Of a DNA stretch of 5,467 nucleotides, positions 1-5,467 are shown one piece after another (positions within the stretch are counted from its first letter, which is position 1; each line of letters opens with the position of its first letter). The translations under genes were made by a program, and so were the position numbers. The notes under the pieces are model-generated. The model saw nothing but the letters and a program-made list of their open reading frames with translations, was not told the origin of the DNA and did not search any database. This DNA is from Bacteroidota bacterium (GTDB taxonomy: Bacteria > Bacteroidota > Bacteroidia > Bacteroidales > B18-G4), in assembly GCA_030635045.1 (NCBI GenBank), contig DAOVZP010000138.1, forward strand, positions 1 to 5,467, given 5' to 3'.

Positions 1-476
1 GTTGCCGGTTTTAGTTTTACAGTATTACGGATCTTCAGTGTTTTCTGAAGCCAGTTAAAAAATCTACAGCCAGATTTGGAACCAAACAGGTAGAACATCA
101 TCAGTATCACCCAAAACCCAATGGATGACGGCATAATCAAATATTCAGGTTTTGTAACGACCTCACTATTTACAATGAGCGGTTCTACACCATACCTGTT
201 GGCATAGTATACAAAGGCAAATTCAATCCAGCCGGTCCATATAAACAAACCGCCAAAGAGGCCAAGAAAAGTGGATTTTGTTTCTTTGTTGATGACAACA
301 CCCCAAACAACCAGGATAAAACCTATTATGCCTAAAATTATGGATGCATGATATATATATTCACGGCCAAATGTTTTCTCCATGATGATCATGGCTGCGT
401 GGCCTAATGGCATTGTAAGCAATACGATCACAAAGGCCAGGATTCCAACAAAAGGCTTTTTTATATACATTCTCAT
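1..476 (-). CDS. Unrecognised four-helix membrane protein (C-terminus cut by window edge)
   Basis: An open frame of 158 codons runs from an ATG at 476 to the left edge without a stop, so the C-terminus is missing. I do not recognise the family. Four hydrophobic segments are visible at about residues 9-31, 44-62, 69-91 and 113-132. Basic residues at the N-terminus (K6, K7), in the 63-67 loop (NKETK) and after the fourth helix (K134, R138, K145, K148) suggest that N-terminus, middle loop and tail face the cytoplasm. Conspicuous stretches that may be family signatures are MPLGHAAM (22-29), WTGWIEFAFVYYANR (80-94) and TKPEYLIMPSSIG (108-120). The start lies 14 bp after the GAPDH stop on the same strand, so it is probably the second gene of that transcript. 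A second in-frame ATG lies two codons downstream at 470 and cannot be excluded as the start. No Shine-Dalgarno is visible, which is normal in Bacteroidota. No function is proposed. Confidence 0.82.
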   Translation of the reverse strand, partial: MRMYIKKPFVGILAFVIVLLTMPLGHAAMIIMEKTFGREYIYHASIILGIIGFILVVWGVVINKETKSTFLGLFGGLFIWTGWIEFAFVYYANRYGVEPLIVNSEVVTKPEYLIMPSSIGFWVILMMFYLFGSKSGCRFFNWLQKTLKIRNTVKLKPA

Positions 477-490
477 TGAATTTCTACGGG

Positions 491-1504
491 TTAAACAAAC
501 TTTTCAATCAATTCTACCAGCCTGTGGGCGTAGCCGGTCTCATTATCATACCATGCTACAACCTTCACGAATTTATTTTTATCACCAAGCACAGCAGTGA
601 GGCCGGCGTCGAAAATGGCGGAGTGGGTATTGCCAATGACATCAACCGATACTATAGGGTCTTCGGTATATTCCATGATGCCTTTAAGGTAGGTTTCTGA
701 AGCGTCTTTAAATACTTTATTGATCTCTTCAGTGCTGGTCGGTTTTGCCAGGATACAGGTGAGGTCGGTGAGTGAGCCGTCGGGCACGGGCACGCGGATA
801 CCGGCACCCCCGAGGTTGTTTTCCAGGTGGGGAAAGATGCGTGTGGCAGCCTTAGCGGCCCCTGTGGTGGTCGGCACGATAGAGTATGCTGCTGCGCGTG
901 CACGCCTGAGGTCCTTATGGGGAGCATCGAGCAGGTTCTGATCGCGTGTATATGAGTGCACGGTCGTGATGAAGCCTTTTTCAATACCCCAGAGCTTATC
1001 GAGGATCATGATGAGTGGTGCCACATTGTTAGTGGTACAGGAAGAGTTAGAGATGATCACATCCTCCCTGTTGATAATATGATCATTTACTCCCAGCACA
1101 ACATATGGCACTCCGTCGCTCTCACCCTTGGCAGGTGCGGAGATGATCACCTTACGGGCACCGGCTTCTGTCACATGGCGGATGGCATCTTCTCGTGATA
1201 CGAATAATCCGGTGGATTCAATGACCACATCGATATCGAGTTCTTTCCAGGGCAAGCTTCCGGGGTCTTCTTTCTTAAAAACCTGAATATGACTCCCATT
1301 GATCAGCAGATGGTCATCCCCCCAGGAGACCTCCCCGTCAAATCTTCCATGTATGGAATCATATTTAAACAGATGCCCGAGGGTGGCCGGGCAGCTCAGG
1401 TCATTTACCGCCACCAGCTCCATATTGTCGTTACCTGCCATGGCCCTGTATGTGATCCTGCCAATACGTCCAAAGCCATTAATAGCTACCCTGATCTTTT
1501 TCAT
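491..1504 (-). CDS. gap: Type I glyceraldehyde-3-phosphate dehydrogenase
   Basis: Cytosolic enzyme that converts glyceraldehyde 3-phosphate, phosphate and NAD(P)+ to 1,3-bisphosphoglycerate, in glycolysis or in reverse in gluconeogenesis. The protein is 337 residues, normal for the homotetrameric family. Visible landmarks are the Rossmann motif INGFGRIGR (8-16), the coenzyme-ribose Asp35 in VAVND, the active-site segment SNSSCTTNN with nucleophile Cys156, the paired His183 in TVHSYT, the S-loop DAPHKDLRRARAAA (193-206), TTTGAAKA (212-219) and the C-terminal AWYDNETGY (317-325). The residue four after the catalytic Cys is Asn160, where many homologues have Cys or Ser. At the S-loop pair that is Leu-Pro in NAD-specific enzymes and Ala-Ser in chloroplast-type enzymes, this protein has Ala194-Pro195, so coenzyme preference cannot be read confidently. 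The ATG at 1504 fits the family N-terminus exactly. A membrane-protein gene follows 14 bp downstream with no terminator between them. Whether this is the main glycolytic copy or a second paralogue cannot be decided from the window. Confidence 0.97.
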   Translation of the reverse strand: MKKIRVAINGFGRIGRITYRAMAGNDNMELVAVNDLSCPATLGHLFKYDSIHGRFDGEVSWGDDHLLINGSHIQVFKKEDPGSLPWKELDIDVVIESTGLFVSREDAIRHVTEAGARKVIISAPAKGESDGVPYVVLGVNDHIINREDVIISNSSCTTNNVAPLIMILDKLWGIEKGFITTVHSYTRDQNLLDAPHKDLRRARAAAYSIVPTTTGAAKAATRIFPHLENNLGGAGIRVPVPDGSLTDLTCILAKPTSTEEINKVFKDASETYLKGIMEYTEDPIVSVDVIGNTHSAIFDAGLTAVLGDKNKFVKVVAWYDNETGYAHRLVELIEKFV

Positions 1505-1529
1505 CCTGATATTAATTTTATATGTTCCG

Positions 1530-1537
1530 CAAAAATA
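1530..1537 (-). promoter_or_regulatory. Candidate Bacteroidota -7 element for the GAPDH transcript
   Basis: On the minus strand the sequence reads TATTTTTG, an exact match to the Bacteroidota sigma-ABfr -7 consensus TAnnTTTG. It lies 25 bases before the GAPDH ATG, which would give a leader of roughly 20 nt. The matching -33 TTG is absent; only a TTA is seen at about the right distance. The surrounding DNA is AT-rich, so a chance match is quite possible. Confidence 0.35.
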
Positions 1538-1580
1538 TTGAATTTCACCATGCGTTAATACTTAATTCATCAGATATTGT

Positions 1581-1588
1581 TATTTTTG
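1581..1588 (+). promoter_or_regulatory. Candidate Bacteroidota -7 element for the dipeptidase transcript
   Basis: On the plus strand the sequence reads TATTTTTG, again an exact TAnnTTTG match, without a clear -33 TTG. If used, transcription would start at about 1593 and the leader of the dipeptidase mRNA would be about 135 nt and would contain the whole heptamer hairpin at 1606-1670. No better plus-strand candidate was found nearer the ATG at 1728, but the call is weak. Confidence 0.25.
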
Positions 1589-1605
1589 GCAAACTAAGAC
1601 CGGTT

Positions 1606-1670
1606 GCTGGTCACTGGGTACTGGCTACTGGTTGGTAGCTGCAAGAAACCAGAGACTAGTAACCAGTAGC
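1606..1670. repeat. Degenerate 7-bp tandem repeat with inverted arm (hairpin)
   Basis: The left part is a row of 7-bp units in register: GCTGGTC (1606), ACTGGGT (1613), ACTGGCT (1620), ACTGGTT (1627) and the diverged GGTAGCT (1634). The right part carries the complementary units AACCAGA (1647), GACTAGT (1654) and AACCAGT (1661). GCTACTGGTT at 1624-1633 is perfectly complementary to AACCAGTAGC at 1661-1670, giving a 10-bp stem with a 27-nt loop that contains a second AACCAG able to compete for pairing. It sits in the divergent region between GAPDH and the dipeptidase and encodes nothing evident. Its role is unknown; possibilities are a leader structure, a protein-binding array or a neutral intergenic repeat. 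Confidence 0.75.
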
Positions 1671-1727
1671 TATTTATTATTAAACAGATACACTAGAAAT
1701 CATTAATGTAATTATCAAACAAATATT

Positions 1728-3101
1728 ATGGAACACGTAAAGAAGTATATTGAAGAAAACAAGGACAGGTTCCTTGATGAGCTTTTCGGCTTGATCAGGA
1801 TCCCTTCCATCAGCTCTGAGTCAGCCCGCAAGGATGACATGATGAAAGCTGCTGAGTACTGGAAAGAGTCGATGCTAAAAGCCGGTGCCGACAAGGCAGA
1901 GATCATGCCTACAGAAGGAAACCCGGTGGTTTATGGTGAAAAGATGGTCGATCCTTCTGCACCTACAGTCCTGGTTTACGGCCACTACGATGTAATGCCC
2001 GTCGATCCGGTCAACCTCTGGGAAAGCGATCCTTTTGAGCCGGTAATCCGCGATGGCAAGATCTTTGCCCGTGGTGCCGACGATGACAAAGGCCAGGCCT
2101 TTATGCATGCCAAAGCCTTTGAGCTGATGGTGAATACCGACACCCTTCCCTGCAACGTTAAGTTCATGGTTGAAGGGGAAGAGGAAATTGGTTCTCCCAG
2201 CCTGGGTAAATTCTGTGAAGAGCACAAGGAACTGTTGAAAGCAGATGTGATCCTGGTATCTGATACAGGTATGATAGCACCCGACATCCCTTCCATTACA
2301 ACCGGCCTTCGCGGCCTTGCATACATGGAAGTTGAGGTTACCGGACCGAATAAAGACCTTCATTCGGGATTATTCGGTGGCGCCGTTGCCAACCCCATCA
2401 ACATCCTTACAAAGATGATAGCATCCCTCACTGATGATGACAATGTTATTAGCATTCCGGGATTCTATGATGATGTGGAAGATATCAGTGACAATGAGAG
2501 GACAGAGATGGCCAAGGCGCCATTCAGCCTCGATGAGTACAAGAAAGCCCTCGACATCGACGAGGTTTGGGGCGAAAAAGGCTACAGCACCAACGAACGT
2601 ACCGGCATCCGCCCTTCACTGGATGTGAACGGCATCTGGGGTGGCTATACAGGAGAAGGCGCCAAGACGGTTATCGCTTCTAAAGCTTATGCCAAGATAT
2701 CAATGAGGCTTGTTCCTCACCAGGACCATATCAAAATTGCTGAGCTTTTTGAAAAGCACTTTGTATCCATTGCACCACCGTCTGTGAAGGTGAAGGTAAC
2801 AGCCCTCCACGGAGGACAGGGATACGTCTCCCCCACCGATATGGTCGCTTACCTGGCAGCTGACAAAGCCTATACGGAAGTATATAGTAAGAAACCTGTT
2901 CCGGTGCGCAGTGGCGGAAGCATCCCGATCATCTCAACCTTTGAGGAGATCCTGGGCATCAAGTCCATCCTCATGGGCTTCGGACTGGAGTCAGATGCTA
3001 TACACTCACCCAATGAGAACTTTCCGCTGGAGCAATTCTTTAACGGGATAGAGACGATACCGTATTTTTATAAGTATTATGCGGAAATGATGAAATCATA
3101 A
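1728..3101 (+). CDS. M20-family metallodipeptidase, cytosolic
   Basis: A two-zinc peptidase of the M20 carboxypeptidase/dipeptidase family, similar in motif layout to cytosolic non-specific dipeptidase (CNDP2/DUG1 type), probably cleaving dipeptides or short peptides in the cytoplasm. It is 457 residues, typical of this clade, with no signal peptide. The expected metal ligands are all present: His86 in VYGHYDV, bridging Asp119 in RGADDDKG, Glu153 next to the catalytic base Glu152 in EGEEEIGS, Asp179 in VSDTG, and His426 in AIHSPNE. The inserted dimerisation (lid) domain begins near residue 195 and holds the family HSGLFGG (212-218, with His212) and RLVP (327-330); GGSIP (396-400) lies before the final ligand. 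The catalytic machinery therefore looks intact. Exact substrate cannot be inferred. It is transcribed divergently from GAPDH and convergently with the FG-GAP gene, so it appears to be a single-gene unit. The ATG at 1728 matches the usual family N-terminus. Confidence 0.95.
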   Translation: MEHVKKYIEENKDRFLDELFGLIRIPSISSESARKDDMMKAAEYWKESMLKAGADKAEIMPTEGNPVVYGEKMVDPSAPTVLVYGHYDVMPVDPVNLWESDPFEPVIRDGKIFARGADDDKGQAFMHAKAFELMVNTDTLPCNVKFMVEGEEEIGSPSLGKFCEEHKELLKADVILVSDTGMIAPDIPSITTGLRGLAYMEVEVTGPNKDLHSGLFGGAVANPINILTKMIASLTDDDNVISIPGFYDDVEDISDNERTEMAKAPFSLDEYKKALDIDEVWGEKGYSTNERTGIRPSLDVNGIWGGYTGEGAKTVIASKAYAKISMRLVPHQDHIKIAELFEKHFVSIAPPSVKVKVTALHGGQGYVSPTDMVAYLAADKAYTEVYSKKPVPVRSGGSIPIISTFEEILGIKSILMGFGLESDAIHSPNENFPLEQFFNGIETIPYFYKYYAEMMKS

Positions 3102-3105
3102 AACT

Positions 3106-3225
3106 CTAAATCCTAAATCTCTAAATTCGAAACAATATACAAATCTCCAAATTCAAAATTCAAAACTGTTTTGGATTTGAGATTTGTGTTTTGGAATTTG
3201 TTTCGTATTTACAAGTTTAGGATTT
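3106..3225. repeat. Long imperfect palindrome made of 7-bp AT-rich units, between convergent genes
   Basis: AAATCCTAAA at 3108-3117 is complementary to TTTAGGATTT at 3216-3225, and CGAAACAA at 3128-3135 to TTGTTTCG at 3198-3205. Both pairs share the same centre (about 3166.5), so the arms match over 118 bp without net insertions. CAAAAC at 3161-3166 and GTTTTG at 3168-3173 close the centre. Each arm is also heptamer-periodic: CTAAATC twice (3106, 3113), CAAATCT, CCAAATT, CAAAATT, CAAAACT (3140-3167) on the left, and ATTTGAG, ATTTGTG, TTTTGGA, ATTTGTT (3175-3202) on the right. It begins 4 bases after the dipeptidase stop codon and could form a cruciform or an RNA hairpin on either transcript, so a bidirectional transcription-end role is plausible but inferred. 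Confidence 0.8.
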
Positions 3226-3264
3226 CTTGTTTATAAGAAACCTGTTTCCTGGATTTTTTGGTTC

Positions 3265-3284
3265 CTTTTCCATCAAGGGAAAAG
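3265..3284 (-). terminator. Small hairpin just past the FG-GAP gene, possible 3'-end signal
   Basis: CTTTTCC at 3265-3271 and GGAAAAG at 3278-3284 form a perfect 7-bp stem with a 6-nt loop, 11 bases beyond the stop codon of the minus-strand FG-GAP gene. No U-run follows on that transcript (it reads GAACCAAAAAA), so it is not a canonical intrinsic terminator. It may act together with the large palindrome further along or merely stabilise the mRNA end. Confidence 0.3.
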
Positions 3285-3295
3285 TACATAAAATA

Positions 3296-5041
3296 CTATT
3301 GCTTGATCAACCTTTGAATAGAAGTTCCATTTCCATCACGCAAATGCACAAAATAAGCACCTTTATGCAGCGAGCTGATGTCAATGGTTGCTCCGGAAGT
3401 AACAGACCCGTATAAGACCTCCTGTCCATTCAAATTGTACATCCTGAATTCTATGGATTCTGAGGATGATGACCGGATAAAAACCTTTTCCCCGGCAGGA
3501 TTGGGATAAACCCGGATGGTTGCGCCCTCGCTTAGCTCATTTATATCGGTTTCGAGGATAGTAAAACTCTGCTTTGCAGCAAAAGGGGATCCGCTGTAAG
3601 CCTGATCAATCGACTGAACACTCCAGTAATAGGTTCCTTCCGGCAGGTTCATGATCATCCTGGACACTTCAGTATTTGTGTTTCCGATCGCCTGGATATA
3701 ACGAAATCCGGTTTCAGCATTTGCCATAGGGGAAAGCACATCGCAATCGCCTGAATGGGTCCCGATACGCAGATTGTAATTCAGTCCGTCCTGCGGAGTT
3801 TGCTCATCCGTGGCTTTGTCCCAGGAGAGGATCACATGACTGCCTCCCACCATTGATTCAAGGTTATCCGGAGCTACAGGCATGGTATTCATGATGTAAT
3901 TATTATCCCCTGCGGCATTTCGGTAAAATTGCGAGAAGGGTACTTCCTCCGGGGTCAGCCCTGTGAGCAGGAAGTCGAGATCACCATCGTTGTCGTAATC
4001 TGCCCATGCGGCACTGCACCTGATGGCACCGGCTAAATTTGCCTGAGGTTCCGACAGAAATATTCCTTCCTGGTTGTAGTAAACATTTGTTATACCACCA
4101 CCACAGGAAGCATTTTTTCCACAAGCCAGGATGTCCATGTCACCATCATTATCATAATCACCCCAATCGACAGAACTAATGCCCAATCCCGGCAGATAAA
4201 CCAGGTAAGGCGCAATATTCCCATCCCCCAGGTTTTCATATAGCAGAAGCCTGGGTTCCAGGAAAATATCATATCCGCTAACACATATATCCAGATCTCC
4301 ATCCTTGTCAAAATCAATCCAGTCGACTGACCCTGAAAACAATCCTTCCATATCCAGGTTAGCTGTGATGAATTCACCATCCTCATTCAGGTATACTACG
4401 GTAAGATAGCCCCCGCCGGTATCACCAATCAGTAACAAGTCCAGGTCACCATCGTTATCGAAATCGCCCCAGGCAGCCCTGGAGTTTTGCAGATGTCCGA
4501 AATCCTGCTCAATAAGATTAAAGCTACCATCTATATTCTCATAAAGGCTTACTGTCCAGTTACCGGTGATGAGTACATCCAGGTCACCATCATTATCATA
4601 ATCACCCCAGGCAGTGTGGCCATAACCAATCCCGGGGAAGCCTGCATCATATTCAGTAAATATTCCATCATCGTTTCTGTAGATCAGGGAGATATTTCCT
4701 GCATCATATGTTTCTCCGGTAAGCAAAAGGTCAAGGTCACCATCATTATCATAATCGCCCCATTCCAGTGAACCATCTTTTACGCCTTTGATTCCGGCCT
4801 GAATGTCAATAAAGGTCCCTTCCCCATTCATGTAGATCTGTGTAAGATGATCACCGGCTGTGGTGATCCCGCAGACGGCCACATCCAGGTCGCCATCATT
4901 GTCGTAGTCTCCCCAGGCCACATAGCTTCTCCCCAATCCGGTGAAGGATGAGGTAATGGGTTCAAAAGGCTGGGCAGCGAGATCAATGGCCATGACAACA
5001 AAGAGGCCAATGATGAGAATAGCAATTTTTTTACTTTCCAT
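3296..5041 (-). CDS. Secreted FG-GAP/VCBS seven-repeat protein with T9SS type A sorting domain
   Basis: A 581-residue exported protein, probably attached to the cell surface or released by the type IX secretion system. Residues 1-23 form a Sec signal peptide (Lys4-Lys5, hydrophobic 6-19, likely cut at LAA|Q). Residues 40-380 hold seven repeats centred on a WGDYDNDGDLD-type calcium loop (Trp at 43, 94, 145, 191, 241, 293, 346; spacing 46-53), suggesting a closed seven-bladed beta-propeller. Residues about 388-496 resemble a fibronectin-III domain with LPEGTYYWSVQSID (466-479). Residues about 507-581 are the T9SS type A sorting domain: VYPNPAGEKVFI (511-522), YNLNGQEV (535-542), ISSLHKGAYFVHL (555-567) and the basic tail RLIKQ. 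It has six cysteines (57, 253, 307, 313, 342, 433). The frame stays open upstream to 5305, but that part overlaps the DsbD gene, and the signal peptide fixes the start at 5041. The ligand is unknown; no catalytic motif is seen, so adhesion or glycan/protein binding is only a guess. Confidence 0.93.
   Translation of the reverse strand: MESKKIAILIIGLFVVMAIDLAAQPFEPITSSFTGLGRSYVAWGDYDNDGDLDVAVCGITTAGDHLTQIYMNGEGTFIDIQAGIKGVKDGSLEWGDYDNDGDLDLLLTGETYDAGNISLIYRNDDGIFTEYDAGFPGIGYGHTAWGDYDNDGDLDVLITGNWTVSLYENIDGSFNLIEQDFGHLQNSRAAWGDFDNDGDLDLLLIGDTGGGYLTVVYLNEDGEFITANLDMEGLFSGSVDWIDFDKDGDLDICVSGYDIFLEPRLLLYENLGDGNIAPYLVYLPGLGISSVDWGDYDNDGDMDILACGKNASCGGGITNVYYNQEGIFLSEPQANLAGAIRCSAAWADYDNDGDLDFLLTGLTPEEVPFSQFYRNAAGDNNYIMNTMPVAPDNLESMVGGSHVILSWDKATDEQTPQDGLNYNLRIGTHSGDCDVLSPMANAETGFRYIQAIGNTNTEVSRMIMNLPEGTYYWSVQSIDQAYSGSPFAAKQSFTILETDINELSEGATIRVYPNPAGEKVFIRSSSSESIEFRMYNLNGQEVLYGSVTSGATIDISSLHKGAYFVHLRDGNGTSIQRLIKQ
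3974..4915 (-). repeat. Seven in-gene repeats encoding calcium-binding propeller loops
   Basis: The segment codes for residues 43-356 of the FG-GAP protein. Seven copies of a DxDxDGDxD loop lie at residues 45-53, 96-104, 147-155, 193-201, 243-251, 295-303 and 348-356, and every acidic position is kept in all seven. At the DNA level the loops of repeats 2, 3 and 6 share a 20-base identical core (for example starting TCACCATCATTATC on the plus strand). Repeat 5 is the most diverged (WIDFDKDGDLD). Between loops, the blade sequences have diverged strongly. Confidence 0.88.
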
Positions 5042-5467
5042 ATATTTCTTTAAAGTTTTTCTTTCCTTCATCCAGGAACTTAACAAATGCATCCACATCG
5101 AGATCATATGCCCTGGGTTTGGCAAGGATCTCTCCATCAAGGCCAAGTAGTAAATAATATGGTTGAGCGTTGATGTTGAAATTATGGATCTGCAGGTCGG
5201 CATAGATCTTGCCCACAGTTTTCTTAAGTTTTCCATCTGCACTGGAGAGAACCCATTCTTCTTCCGGAACCGCGGTCTTATCATCAATGTAAAGCGCAAC
5301 AACAATATAGTCTTCCTGCAAGCGCTTCAGCACTTTTGTGTCGGCCCAGACATTGGCCTCCATCTCACGGCAGTTTACGCATCCATGTCCGGTAAAATCT
5401 ATGAAGAGCGGTTTGTTGAGTGTTTTTGCACATGACAATGCCTGTTCATAATCGAAATAGCCTTCAA
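5031..5467 (-). CDS. DsbD-type thiol:disulfide interchange protein, C-terminal thioredoxin-like domain (N-terminus outside window)
   Basis: The C-terminal 144 residues of a protein that enters from the right edge. The frame is open to the edge, starting EGYFDYEQAL, so an internal TTG at 5438 should not be taken as the start. The fragment is a thioredoxin fold resembling the periplasmic gamma domain of DsbD: KPLFIDFTGHGCVNCREME carries the redox pair Cys29/Cys32 (fragment numbering), VVALYIDD follows, and AQPYY (100-104) contains the cis-proline that faces the active site. The sequence VGKIYADLQIHNFNINAQPYY is typical of Bacteroidota DsbD-like proteins. In DsbD this domain receives electrons from the membrane domain and passes them to periplasmic thiol proteins or cytochrome c maturation. 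Whether a membrane domain is present here cannot be seen. The stop codon lies inside the start of the FG-GAP gene: the two overlap by 11 bp (5031-5041) in different frames, implying a shared transcript and perhaps translational coupling. A stand-alone thioredoxin-family protein is the main alternative. Confidence 0.88.
   Translation of the reverse strand, partial: EGYFDYEQALSCAKTLNKPLFIDFTGHGCVNCREMEANVWADTKVLKRLQEDYIVVALYIDDKTAVPEEEWVLSSADGKLKKTVGKIYADLQIHNFNINAQPYYLLLGLDGEILAKPRAYDLDVDAFVKFLDEGKKNFKEIYGK

Noticed and set aside
1606..1670. CRISPR-like array
   Set aside because: The units are only 7 bp, degenerate and adjacent with no spacers, and no cas gene is nearby.
1875..2363. A 162-codon open frame on the minus strand inside the dipeptidase gene
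   Set aside because: It is antisense to an intact, well-conserved M20 peptidase and shows no recognisable domain; it is a shadow of that gene's codon bias.
3106..3225. Insertion-sequence remnant or miniature transposon defined by inverted ends
   Set aside because: Complementarity runs through the whole element rather than only at the ends, and no flanking target-site duplication was seen; it remains possible but unsupported.
3227..3415. A 62-codon plus-strand open frame starting in the convergent intergenic region
   Set aside because: It runs into the sorting-domain end of the FG-GAP gene on the opposite strand and has no family features or start signal.
4487..4771. A plus-strand open frame with repeated isoleucine runs
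   Set aside because: The Ile-rich runs are the antisense reading of the calcium-loop codons of the FG-GAP repeats, not a membrane protein.
5042..5305. An 88-residue N-terminal extension of the FG-GAP reading frame upstream of the chosen start
   Set aside because: It lies entirely within the DsbD-type coding region in another frame, has no family resemblance, and would bury a clear signal peptide beginning at the ATG at 5041.
5436..5438. TTG as the start codon of the thioredoxin-domain gene
   Set aside because: The frame continues upstream to the window edge with residues EGYFDYEQAL, which match the usual sequence leading into the DsbD gamma domain.

Overview
The window looks like a chromosomal segment of a Bacteroidota (Bacteroidetes) bacterium, probably near the Bacteroidales or an uncultured relative. 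The main evidence is a secreted FG-GAP protein ending in a type A type IX secretion (T9SS) sorting domain, a secretion system largely confined to this phylum. Supporting signs are the Bacteroidota-style DsbD C-terminal domain, the lack of clear Shine-Dalgarno sites before the starts, and two exact matches to the Bacteroidota -7 promoter element TAnnTTTG. No phage, transposon, CRISPR, tRNA or rRNA feature was seen.

Layout, left to right. (1) 1-476, minus: the N-terminal 158 residues of an unrecognised four-helix inner-membrane protein; its C-terminus lies outside the window. (2) 491-1504, minus: a complete type I glyceraldehyde-3-phosphate dehydrogenase, 14 bp upstream of gene 1 and probably co-transcribed with it. 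(3) 1505-1727: a 223-bp divergent intergenic region with candidate promoter elements on both strands and a heptamer-periodic, hairpin-forming repeat. (4) 1728-3101, plus: a complete cytosolic M20-family metallodipeptidase. (5) 3102-3295: a convergent intergenic region filled mainly by a 118-bp imperfect palindrome, also built of 7-bp units, plus a small hairpin just past the end of the next gene. (6) 3296-5041, minus: a complete 581-residue secreted protein with a signal peptide, seven FG-GAP/VCBS calcium-loop repeats (probably a seven-bladed beta-propeller), a fibronectin-III-like domain and a T9SS sorting domain. (7) 5031-5467, minus: the C-terminal thioredoxin-like domain of a DsbD-type thiol:disulfide interchange protein, running off the right edge and overlapping gene 6 by 11 bp.

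Genes 6 and 7 form an operon-like pair in which a periplasmic thiol-handling protein is followed by a secreted protein with six cysteines. A functional link is possible but unproven. GAPDH (central carbon metabolism) and the dipeptidase (peptide turnover) are divergently transcribed housekeeping-type genes.

Most of the window is ordinary. The least explained feature is that both gene-free stretches contain different repeats with the same 7-bp periodicity and long-range self-complementarity, resembling in architecture the heptameric STRR repeats known from cyanobacteria. There is no gene-free stretch longer than 300 bases.
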